From Camarhynchus parvulus (Eukaryota; Chordata; Aves; Passeriformes; Thraupidae), in the NCBI RefSeq assembly GCF_901933205.1, contig NC_044574.1, positions 49,137,609 to 49,201,608 on the forward strand: 64,000 nucleotides of DNA. Reading direction: 5' to 3'. The position numbers and the translations under genes are program-made. Below the pieces are notes generated by a model. That model was not told the DNA's origin. It made no database searches and was given only the letters and a program-made list of their open reading frames with translations. Within the stretch, counting starts at the first letter, position 1. Each line of letters starts with the position of its first letter. This document shows positions 24,016-33,900 of this stretch, one piece after another.

Positions 24016-25764
24016 GTATATATGTACAGTATATTTATTACTCAGATTAACCATGCTAGTTGAAGAATGGTGGTTTTTCTGCTTTTAATTTCATATATCA
24101 AAACCTTCCTCTTTACTGGAACGTAGAAAATCTAGCTGCTGAATTATTCTATGTTGCCTACTTGTCTTTTATCTTTTCTCAGTGACTCTCCTGGTAATTG
24201 TTAATTGCCTTTCCTAAAGTCAGGCATGAATCCTGTGCAGATCTGCCTGGCTTTCGCTGCAGACATATCTTTGTCCAATTCTGTGGTGCTGTCCAGTGAC
24301 AATTACATCTTAATCAGAGTTGTGGCCTGTTTAAGCCCAGAGACACAAAAAAGGGTTACAAATGAAAGTACTGCTTGCCATGGCAAAAATGTCTTTGGGT
24401 TGGGTTCCTTACTTGGAAGGCTGGTGGTGCATGTGAGCTCTGCATATCACAGTGGGGATGTCTTCCTGCACAAATCCCCACTTTCACATCCCAGGCTAGG
24501 CAGGAGAAGAAATGTTTTTCTGATGGTGATGTTTGTAATTCATTTCTGACTGTACCATCGGATTATGTTCTCATGTCACTTCTTGCTGCTGTTTTAATTT
24601 AAAATGTGAGAACAACATTTCATTTTAAAAACATATCTTGTTGTTACATTGACTCTGAGGGCGTTCTATCTCAGCTCTTCAGTAATGGCATCTGGGCTGA
24701 GAGCACTCTCAACTGTATCTCAGGCTGTATTCCCAAGGAAAAAGTTTGGCCTTTGGCCCTTAGAAGATACGCAGCCTGAAACAGGAGAACCTTTGAATTA
24801 TGCTCTGTGCATTTCCTTTGTGCTGCATCCGCAGCTGTGACCAGATGTGTGCAGCAATGCTGAGCAGAGGATGGAGGAGGTGTTGGGTGGCAGATGAGTG
24901 GGTCAAAAGTAGAAGGAAACAAAACTGAAACCAGCACTGGCTCTCCTGGGTTCTTTGCTGCACTTAGATGGTTAATCTAATCTCTTAATGCAACACTAGG
25001 GTTGTCAAAAGCAGAGAGTAAACTCTAATGTGTATCTGTGGTAGGCACAGTTGTGATGCTACTGATTCTGAGCTGCACCAGGAAAAAGCATTTCTTCCAA
25101 GTGATACCCTTCAGAGCATGGCTAAAATAAAATGAACAAACAGTTGCTGCAATTCCCACAAAGCTGCAAAAAGTTGCCTGAAGCTCTGATTAAAACCTGT
25201 GTAGCACATAAACAGCTCAAGATTTGCAGATCCCTGTAACCTGTATTGGAAGTAATCTTCTCTTTGCATGAGCAAGAACTACACTGACTAGTGCACTTGG
25301 GGATAGCAAAGGCTCATTTATTTAGTGTATCACTCCACTGATTTTCTGGCATGCTGTTTGGTGGGGGAGAATAGCTTGTAGAAGTGTGGTTTTCGTTATG
25401 TGGGGCAGTGATTTGAGGATGTGGTAGAAAGGAGCCTGGGGGCATGGGGACAGACGAACCGTGGATGCATTGGAAAAGCTCACAGAAACGGCCCCATCTG
25501 CTTTTGTTTTGTTTCCTAACTGAATAGTAGTGGACAAACCCAGCAATATGTTTTCCCACTTCTGAACTGTCTAAAACAAAGGGTTTTAACTAGCATCCTT
25601 TTCTATTTATAAAGGATCATTTATCTGACTTTACCAGGAATGTATCAAGCCTCTAGGTCAGAAAGCTTGGCAATTAAAACATTTTTTCCCCTGAAAGTCC
25701 CGAGTTCTGAAGCCCAAGATGCTCTTTAGATGGGAAAGCTGAGAGTTGTGACTGTTTTAAAAAG
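24016..25764. other. EPHA5 intron 2, last block before exon 3
   Basis: Unique AT-rich intron sequence leading to the exon 3 acceptor. No gene or repeat recognised. Short overlapping frames near 24205-24602 and 24671-24963 are unsupported. Confidence 0.8.
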
Positions 25765-25784
25765 TACTTTTCCTTTTTATACAG
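25765..25784 (+). other. EPHA5: Splice acceptor of EPHA5 exon 3
   Basis: A pyrimidine-rich run, CTTTTCCTTTTTATACAG, ends with AG at 25783-25784, directly before the TGG codon of the ligand-binding domain. The purine-rich stretch ahead (TTTTAAAAAG) makes the tract short but adequate. The exon start is fixed by protein homology (the EphA5 sequence continues straight from TGG) as well as by the AG. Confidence 0.93.
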
Positions 25785-26448
25785 TGGGAAGAAATTGGTG
25801 AGGTGGATGAAAACTACGCTCCGATACACACATACCAAGTATGCAAGGTAATGGAACAGAATCAGAACAACTGGCTTCTGACCAGCTGGATCTCTAATGA
25901 GGGGGCATCCCGCATCTTCATTGAGCTCAAATTCACCCTGAGGGACTGTAACAGCCTTCCAGGGGGACTTGGGACCTGCAAGGAGACTTTTAACATGTAT
26001 TACTTTGAATCAGATGATGAAGATGGGAGGAACATCAAAGAAAACCAGTACATCAAGATTGACACCATTGCTGCTGATGAGAGCTTCACAGAGTTAGACC
26101 TTGGTGACAGAGTGATGAAGCTCAACACGGAGGTGAGGGACGTTGGGCCCCTGACAAAGAAGGGATTTTACCTGGCTTTCCAGGACGTGGGCGCCTGCAT
26201 TGCCCTGGTCTCCGTGCGCGTGTACTACAAGAAGTGCCCGTCGGTGATCCGCAACCTGGCGCGCTTCCCCGACACCATCACGGGGGCGGATTCCTCGCAG
26301 CTCCTGGAGGTGTCAGGTGTCTGCATCAACCACTCGGTGACTGAGGAGGCACCCAAGATGCACTGCAGTGCCGAGGGGGAATGGCTGGTGCCCATCGGGA
26401 AGTGCTTGTGCAAGGCAGGCTATGAGGAGAAGAACAACACCTGCCAAG
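25785..26448 (+). CDS. EPHA5: EPHA5 exon 3: ephrin ligand-binding domain and start of cysteine-rich region (partial gene)
   Basis: EPHA5 is a receptor tyrosine kinase of the plasma membrane that binds mainly GPI-anchored ephrin-A ligands on neighbouring cells and guides axons. This exon gives 221 full codons plus one base (664 nt): entry phase 0 at a TGG codon, exit phase 1. Counting W as residue 1, the four ligand-domain cysteines are C20, C55, C65 and C138. Their spacing (35, 10 and 118) equals that of the two conserved Eph disulfides, C20-C138 and C55-C65. Cysteines 151, 180, 194, 207, 209 and 220 begin the cysteine-rich part. Sequons are N182-H-S and N217-N-T. The opening [20 protein letters not shown] and the stretch [18 protein letters not shown] match EphA5 rather than EphA3 or EphA7, from memory of the family. 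There is no stop or frameshift. Compared with mammalian EphA5 as I recall it, differences cluster around residues 76-80 and 155-160 (VIRNLAR). The signal peptide, fibronectin, transmembrane, kinase and SAM exons lie outside the window. Confidence 0.95.
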
Positions 26449-26454
26449 GTAAGG
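26446..26454 (+). other. EPHA5: Splice donor of EPHA5 exon 3
   Basis: The exon ends CAAG and the intron begins GTAAGG at 26449, close to the consensus AG/GTRAGT. The resulting phase 1 junction fits the Eph family, where the next exon completes a valine codon before the cysteine-rich repeat. Beyond it the frame stays open for 30 codons to TGA at 26538-26540. Confidence 0.94.
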
Positions 26455-28078
26455 GTTTGCAGGGAGGGCGCTGTGCTGAGCTTCCAAGGGGGTGGGCAGT
26501 CTGGGCTTTCTTCTCTTCCATGGTTTTTGTGCCTGGTTGAGTTGACAGTGGTGGGTCAGGTTCTTATTTCCACTGAGGTCTTTTGAGTAAGTGTTACAGC
26601 AGGAAGACAGAGGTCTGGGCTGGATGTTGTGGCACTTGACACCTATGTGCAGGTGCTTCTGGTGCTGCCAACAAGGAGAATCTGGCATTCTTCTATTACC
26701 TTTGGAGCACTGTACTATTGGGTCCACGAGGCAATTGTAGTCTTATCTGTTATTTAGAGATTTATGTTATTTTTCCTCAGTATCAGGTTTTCCTTATGAG
26801 TCTTAGAAGCCCAGTTTCTTTTTTTTTCTGGACTGTACCCAGGAATGTTTGAAGTTAATCTTTCTATAGAAGATGCATTTTGTTTTTGTATTTGGAGGAG
26901 TGTGTTTTTCTGTCTTTATCACTCTATGGGGGGCTGGGTATTTGATGTGGTGTGAGTTGATTGATTTTCCTCTCTGGTAAATAATTTAATACAAAGCTGC
27001 TCAGCTGTTCAGAGTTAAACTTAAAGCCCCACTGATAAAAATGCCTCCAGATGTGCTGAAGTTTTCCCACAAGTGGCTGGCTGAGGTTCCCAGATTGCTG
27101 GTCAACATAGTCTCCTGAATTATCAGAGGCCTTGTGCAAGAGATCTAGGGTACCCAAAGCCCAAGACTTTAAAAAGAATACTTACAAAGACCAACAGTGT
27201 ACAATATCATTTTGTGGTTTGCTGTATTACATGCTTGTTTATAAAATTTGCCCTTCTGTTGTAAATATGTAGCAGGTAGCCTAAAACTAATTTGCTTGCA
27301 AAAGAGAAGGTAAACAATTATTTCAATATAGTTTGCTCTTTGCAAAATTAATATCTATTGGTTATCGGTTCTATCTCAATTGGCTTGTCTTTGCAGCCAC
27401 TTAATAATGGATTGTAATAGATACTGTGGGGAAGGCAGATGAATTCCACTTCAGCTGAAGTCTGTGTTGCATATTCTCTTCACCTCGCTCCAGACACTGA
27501 TGATTGTTTGTAGTGCAGTACAAAGAATAGATCAGTGCATATCCACAGCAAACTGTGGTCTTGATCCTTTAGTCCTTGGTCACAAGCTTGTGACCCTGAA
27601 GATAGTTCAAATCTCTTCAAAGGTTGACATGGAGGAAAATGTAATGTTTGAGAGAAATGTTTGTGTTGGAGAAACCTCTACTAAACAGCACGTGGAGTGG
27701 TATTTTTGACCAGAATAGTCTCCTTTTTCTACAGATGTAGTCAATACAGCAAAATCTTGGTTTTGCTTTTCCTGTGCTAATAAAGATATTTCTCCTTTTA
27801 GGAGGGGAGAAGAGACTGACTCCATGTTTGATACTGTACAATGGAGGAGCTAAGATCAACATTATTCCAAGTTGAGGAAATACAGACTGCCACAGACAAG
27901 GGTGGATAGATCAGCCAGGTTTTGCTTAATTATGGCAGAAAATACCATGTCACAAAATGACAAGACACAGGTCTGGTGCTAGGTCTAGAATTTTTGGAGG
28001 ATAGGAGTCTTCTATTAGTCACCCTTCAAGTCCTGTCCTCTGATGCTACATTTCTCAAAGCACACTTAAAGGTCTCAT

Positions 28079-28160
28079 AAAAAAACAAACAAAACAAACA
28101 AAAAAACCCACTATTAAAAAAACCAACTATGAACCAAAACAGCAAACCTAAAAAAATACA
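28079..28160. repeat. A/C-rich low-complexity tract
   Basis: About 80 bases composed mostly of AAAC and AAAAACC words. It is one of the few A-rich tracts on the + strand of this window; most low-complexity runs here are T-rich. Confidence 0.8.
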
Positions 28161-29736
28161 GATTTAAACCAGAAACCTGAGGCTACCATTGAAGAAGCTG
28201 GGCTGCCTGTAGAGGGATTGCAGTGTTGACGTAGCAATCTGGGGTGTGCTTTCAGAAGACCTTAGTGATTAAAGGCTGTGCTTTCTGGTTTTGGGTCTAG
28301 GTTGGTTTTTTTTTTAATTTGTTTTTCTTAAGAGGGCAGTATGTGGCCTCTCAATTTATGACTGTGTTGGGTAGGGCTGTGATCATAATTAAGAAGTGTA
28401 AAGATGCTTTGTGGTGGTTTATCCCTGCTCTGTTCCTAAGGTATATTCACATAAACTGCTCTTTATCTCACCTACAGACAGGATTTTTATCACTTTATTG
28501 CTCTAGAGGTGTTAAAACCAGTAATTCTTTTTTTTTTTTTGTGTGGGGTAGCCCTAAAGTCCATCACCAAATCAATGGGACTTGAATGCCTATGGCAAAT
28601 TCTGTTTGAGGGCCCCATTTGGATGTCCTGTGTTTACCCCAGGTCATTGTGCCAAGCTTTCCCTGCTGCTTGGCTCCAGGATGCTCTGTTGATAGGAGGC
28701 ATTCAGCCTTAGGCAGTTCAGGAGGTCTGTATCCATCATGTATGGGAGTTCATGTCCATATCCCATGTAAGTAAAACACTTTTCTGGTTTCGTTATTGTT
28801 ACATTCACAAAAACAAGACTGTCTTCTAGGACAGTAAAGTTAAACTTTACATCCCTGAGCAGAGTAAGTAACACCAAGAAAGGTCCTGGGTATTTGTAAA
28901 TGCTGAACTTTTTTTCCACGGTCTGATTGATGCTAAGGAAATGCACTCCATGCTCCTGGCTGACATAATGGTGGTCTTGGCACTCTGCTGTGTAGCTTTC
29001 ACAAACACCTAAACAACTTCTGACCTTTGGTTTGTAAATCACTTGGGTGCATCTTGCAAGTGATTTCCCAGTTTGCTTTCACTTAGTAAGCAGGTTTTTC
29101 ATCACCATGCTTTGGGAAACATTTTCAACCCAGAAGAGCCTAGCTTTGTTTATTAAAATTTCTCCTGCAAAGTTGACATTTTCCAATCTCTAGTGTCACG
29201 TCTGGACAGAGCAGACTACACTCTTTTATTAGAGGTGATGTAAATCCCAGTCATCCTCACAAACATATGGGAACTATTGAAATCCCTTCTGCCTACAAAT
29301 CATTAATTGGCAATGATGTTCTGAATTCATCATCTTGTCAGCAGGGTTCCTGTTTGAAGAAGGCACTGACAGTAACAGCTGAGCAATTTCTCTCACTGGG
29401 GACTCTGAGGTTGTAAATATGACATGGTCTAATCTCCTTATATAATGTGCTCACTCTGTCAATTAATATAGGCAGCTAGGTAGTAGTTACTGTAAAAAAC
29501 CCAAAACTATTTTGATTTTTATACCTCTTTTGGCAACATGGTACATTTATCAGCAACTGCTAGGGACAGCTAGAGGTAAATTGTGACTGTGTTAGGACAT
29601 GTTTGTAAAGGATCAGTGTTAAGGTTCATTATTCACAAGAATATATTGCTGTGCTAGTTAATAAGAGAAATTAAAGCAGTTGCTCAGTGAATTTCTATGC
29701 TAGTTTCCAGAGTGGTGGTTTGGTAGCACTAAAGGA

Positions 29737-29795
29737 TGGTGATGGGCTTTGCCTCAGTTCAGCTGGTGATGGGCTTTGCCTCAGTTCAGCTGGTG
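29737..29795. repeat. Exact 27-bp tandem duplication
   Basis: A 27-bp unit starting TGGTGATGGGCTTTGCCTCA occurs at 29737-29763 and again, without mismatch, at 29764-29790, followed by the first five bases of a third copy. Identity of the copies suggests a recent origin or a polymorphic locus. Confidence 0.95.
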
Positions 29796-29923
29796 GTTTC
29801 TGAATGGATCCTTGAGGAAAATGCCCGCTTTCAAGTCTGCTTGGCCAGTTTCAAGTCTCCTAATGGTGGTCTCTGCCCTAGCAGGCAGTACTTAAACAAA
29901 GCTGAGGGACAGATCCTAAAAAA

Positions 29924-29948
29924 AATTGGTAAATTTTTTTTACCAATT
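29924..29948. repeat. Perfect 10-bp inverted repeat (hairpin)
   Basis: AATTGGTAAA at 29924-29933 and its exact complement TTTACCAATT at 29939-29948 are separated by five T. A further AAATTGG copy follows at about 29957. The stem is AT-rich and modest in stability. Confidence 0.85.
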
Positions 29949-30775
29949 ACCTGTAAAAATTGGTGTGGTGCCACTGACATTTCTCCCTTTACCCATTGAG
30001 GGGTTTGACCAAATAAAATTGTCTGCCCAGTCTCTGCTTTCCTTCTTCCTGCACTGGCATAGGTGAGTTTTATTGTAACTTCAGTTTTAGTTGCTTACTG
30101 TAAATATCAGCACTCAAACCATTGGGGTTTGTGTAGGAAATGAATACTGTGACAAGGGCACCTTCTGGCACTTCTCTTTGTATTCATCCTCACCTTCAGC
30201 CCAATATGTTTTCAGTGAGCAGCAAGAAGTAATTATTTTTGTGCTTTTAAAGACAGTTGAGCCCGTGCAACTGGAAGAGAGGGGATGTTGACACGTTAAG
30301 CTAATGAGAGCCAAACCCATTTGCCGTGGTGAGGTCCTACTACTGTCCAGTGGGCTGCAAATGTAATTGATTTTGCAGAGCCTGATCTTTTTTCAGATGA
30401 CTTTAGAACTGAAGCGCAAATAAATTAAATATTTGAGTAAAGAAAAAACGGAAGAAAAGAAAACTCCACAGAAGGAGAGCCAAAGTGAAAAGGTGAGTAA
30501 TGAGTTCAGGAGGTCATGACACTCTCCTTTCCGAGAATCAGTGCATGCTGCCACTTGAAGAGACATCAAAAGGAGTACAGCTGGTTTTAGCTAGCTAGAA
30601 GGTATATAGACAAGCTTACAGATGTTAGAGGTGGACAAAATAATGGAGGAAAACTCAGTGATATCTTTCTTCACCCTTGTTGTCTTCTGAGGAGCAACAC
30701 TGAAACTGAGGGCTGGAGGAAAGATGGGTTGGGGTATAGTTTGTGATTTTGGAAAGGAGCTGCTGCCAGAAAAAA

Positions 30776-30942
30776 AACCCTGGTTTTGTTTGTTTGATTG
30801 TTTGTTTGTTTGGTTTGGTTTGGGGTTTTTTTTTTGTTTTGTTTTGGTTTTTTGGGTGGTTTTTGGGGTTTTTTTTTTTGTTGTTTTGTTTGGTTTTTTG
30901 GGGTTTTTTTTGGTTTTGTTTTGTTTTGTTTTCCTTTTGTAA
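30776..30942 (+). repeat. G/T-rich low-complexity tract
   Basis: About 165 bases of nearly pure T and G on the + strand, built from TTTG, GTTTT and several GGGG blocks joined by T runs. It produces long artificial open frames of Phe, Gly, Val and Leu on one strand and Lys, Asn, Pro and Gln on the other. These are not genes. Confidence 0.9.
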
Positions 30943-33900
30943 AACACTTCTGGAATGTTCAAGCCCTTCTGCTGTCTTAAATATTGATGTTTGTTTGATT
31001 ATTTTTCCCTTAATCAACTTTGCTGAACATACCTCAATGCAATTACAAAACCATATTTATTTTTGCTGATTGTTCATTACTTGTGTTGTGATTTAGCTGA
31101 GCCCTTGCCAAAAGAAATGAGTTTCTTACAGAAAACAAGGGCTGCAGAAAAATGTTGTGTTCACAGGTCATTTATTTTGGACTAAATTAAAACTAATTGA
31201 CACCTAGCTTATGTAGTTTAGAAGTTTACCTGCTGAATCAGTTCCTGGATGATTTTGTTGCTGGCTGATTGGGGGTGAATCAGAGCTACTCATCTTCCTC
31301 CAAAAGCAGAGCAATCAGTGCAGACTGTTTGAAGGCACTTTCCCAGAGCAGCGATTGCCATCCCGTTGATGAGCCACTCGAAGGACACTCGGAGGCAATT
31401 GTTTATTTACAGCTGTGCAGGAGCCAGCAGGCAGAGGGTAGTGACCCTTGGCTGGTGAGGAGCAGAAGGTACCAGCTGTGGAGGGCTGGGAAGCAACTGA
31501 GAACTTAAAATGGAGTGATGAGAGAGGCCTAACCTGTGAATAAAACAGGCAGCTGATACCGCAATAAAGAAAACCCTGTGTATTTGCATTTTATGTGTGG
31601 TTTTCTCAGGTGACACAGTGCATGACCTCAGCCATTGCCTTCCCTATCCCCTTATTTCTAGAAATGGAAACATGGTGCTGCACAGGTACTCTTATTTTGA
31701 AACTTGATCTTTTGCTCCAGAGCTGACAGTGTTTCTGCTTTTAGACCTGATATAGCTGCAGTAGGGGGGCAACTTTTCTTCAGTCCATTCCACAACTTGC
31801 CTGCCTCTCTGCCTCATGTTGGCTGAATTCTCTCTCTCCCCCCTCTCCTCCTTGTTACCTATGCTAGAAAGGCAGCATACTGCTAAACCCTGCCTGTCTT
31901 GTGGGAGACTTCCTGGCTGGGACTCAGGTGGATAAGGCAAGTGTGCTTTTACTTTCATAGGGGAGTGGAAAGCAAGCAAAGTCCAGGGATGATAAAAAGA
32001 AAGGAAAAAAATACCTCTTTTTAATTGTTCTACTGGGAGGTGATTACATGGCAAGAAAAACAGTGATGGAAATATTTGGTATATGGAGAATACTAAATCT
32101 GGAAGTACAGTTGCCCCTCCAGGGAGTTCTTTGCCCATCATTCATACTTCTTGTGCGTTTTTCTGATTAAAACCAAATTGGCTGGGAATATAGCATGCTA
32201 GGTGTTTATATAATTATGAACTGAAGTACCTAGTTAATTTTAATTAGTCACAAACCCAGCCAGTGTCAGAATAGCTGAATTTTTGGCCACACAACATGTA
32301 TTCTCTTTTCAAATGTAAAGAAAGTCACTTGAATGCAAAATGCAGTTGTCACTGAAGGGAGAATGGGCTTTATTCTGTAGAGAGAGAGAGGTGTGTGCAT
32401 GTATATATTTAGGTGTTTTGTTCTGCAGCTGAAATAATTAACAAGAGCAGGGAAATGTTTTGCACAGATCAAAATTGTATTGCAGCAGGACTGATTAAAT
32501 ATTACTGTCTTTGTTTTGGTTTGTGTGGGTATATTTGCCCTCCTTTTTATCGGAGGCACGGTGTCCATCTATGTGCAATGGTTTATACTTTACTAATGAG
32601 CTGTAACTTTCTGCACTATCTTGTATACTCATAACCCCACGGACTGAAGATCTTTTCCTTGTTCTGCAGCAATGCTTTCAGGCTGCTGCTTTGACCAACT
32701 TAACCTTCCTGCTCTTTGCAGTCTGGCTGTTGTGCAGTCACCTTTCCGAAGGACAGTTAAGAAGTACTTTATTCCCTTCACCAAGTGTAGATTGAGCAGT
32801 GCAAACAAAATAAGGTTTGGAAATGGCTTCAGAAGTGTAAACTGTGAAGGTCATGTTTGCTTCTTAACCATAAGATATTTTGGGACAGATCTTAGGGTAT
32901 GCTTTTTAGTCTGGTCCTAGGTAACTAAATGATATTTACTTGAGCGGTGCCTTTGTTTAGTTTTGTCATTCCTGAAGATGCTGTATCCATTGGTAGATTA
33001 GGGAATTTGTTGAATTATGGGATGGCTGAGGTGTTGCAGGACAAAAGGAGTCTTGGCCATGGTGTGGTTAGATTCCTTTGCTTGCCAGCTTTGACTTTGA
33101 ATGGCTTGGAAACGGCTCACTTATTAATTGTGGTTTTTTGAAAAAATTGACTCTGGAAAACTACTAAGGATAAAGTGCATGAATGCTTGTTGGCAATGCA
33201 GTGAATTTAATTGCCTTGATTTAAGATACAGCTGTGCCCAGCTGCCCACTCTGTCCCAGTGCTGGAAGCTACTGCTGGCTCTGTAAAACTGGATAGTTTG
33301 CCCATGACTGATGTGATCAGTGGAGTGCTTGTCCTGATGTCCTGGCCTGGGGGCACTCTCCCTAGATGGTGATCTGTAGCAGAAGGGTCGCTGCAACCAC
33401 TTGAACTGCCAAGGGTCTGCTAGAGCTCGTTTGTCAGAACCCTCATTCCACCTAATTTATATGGCGTATTAAAATGAAGTGGTACTATTGTTTTGCTCAT
33501 AATTTGGGTTTTCAGTTTTGTATTTCTCATTTAGAAACACTTATCAGTAGTTAATGATGTGTTGACATTTCAATAATAAGCTTCCCTCTCTGCATGCTTT
33601 ACATCTTGACCATTTTCACTTGCTCTGGATTAAAATAGAGGTTGAAATCCAGGCTCCACAAAAGCAGGCTATAATTGTGCCTTGTATGGACAGATTCACA
33701 GCTTATATTTTATTTTATTTCTTTAGCTGAATAAACTTGCATCCTTTACAAGGTAAGTGTTCAGTAGAATGAAGTAAGAGCAATGAAACTGCAATACGGA
33801 TGTCTGTAGAAAGAGTTGAATCTGCTCTTCATGATAAAAGAGATACCCATTTATTTTACTGGAAGATTGTTCATTTTCTGTCACTGAAGAAGTTAATCTA

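Larger units (their letters stand above)
26455..30775. other. EPHA5 intron 3, first block
   Basis: Non-coding sequence after the exon. An AATAAA lies at 27779-27784 on the sense strand, A/C-rich sequence at 28079-28160, T13 at 28528-28540, an exact 27-bp tandem duplication at 29737-29790 and a 10-bp hairpin at 29924-29948. The longest foreign open frame is 28644-29042 on the minus strand (132 codons). It is rich in N-X-S/T sequons but not recognisable. Confidence 0.8.

Noticed and set aside
26326..26727. Minus-strand frame antisense to the exon
   Set aside because: Shadow of the GC-rich coding strand, with no independent support.
29734..29999. Open frame containing a repeated nine-residue peptide
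   Set aside because: The peptide repeat is just the in-frame 27-bp tandem duplication. The rest has no coding character.
30591..31069. Overlapping open frames of Lys/Asn/Pro/Gln (minus) and Phe/Gly/Val/Leu (plus)
   Set aside because: Direct translation of a G/T-rich low-complexity tract.
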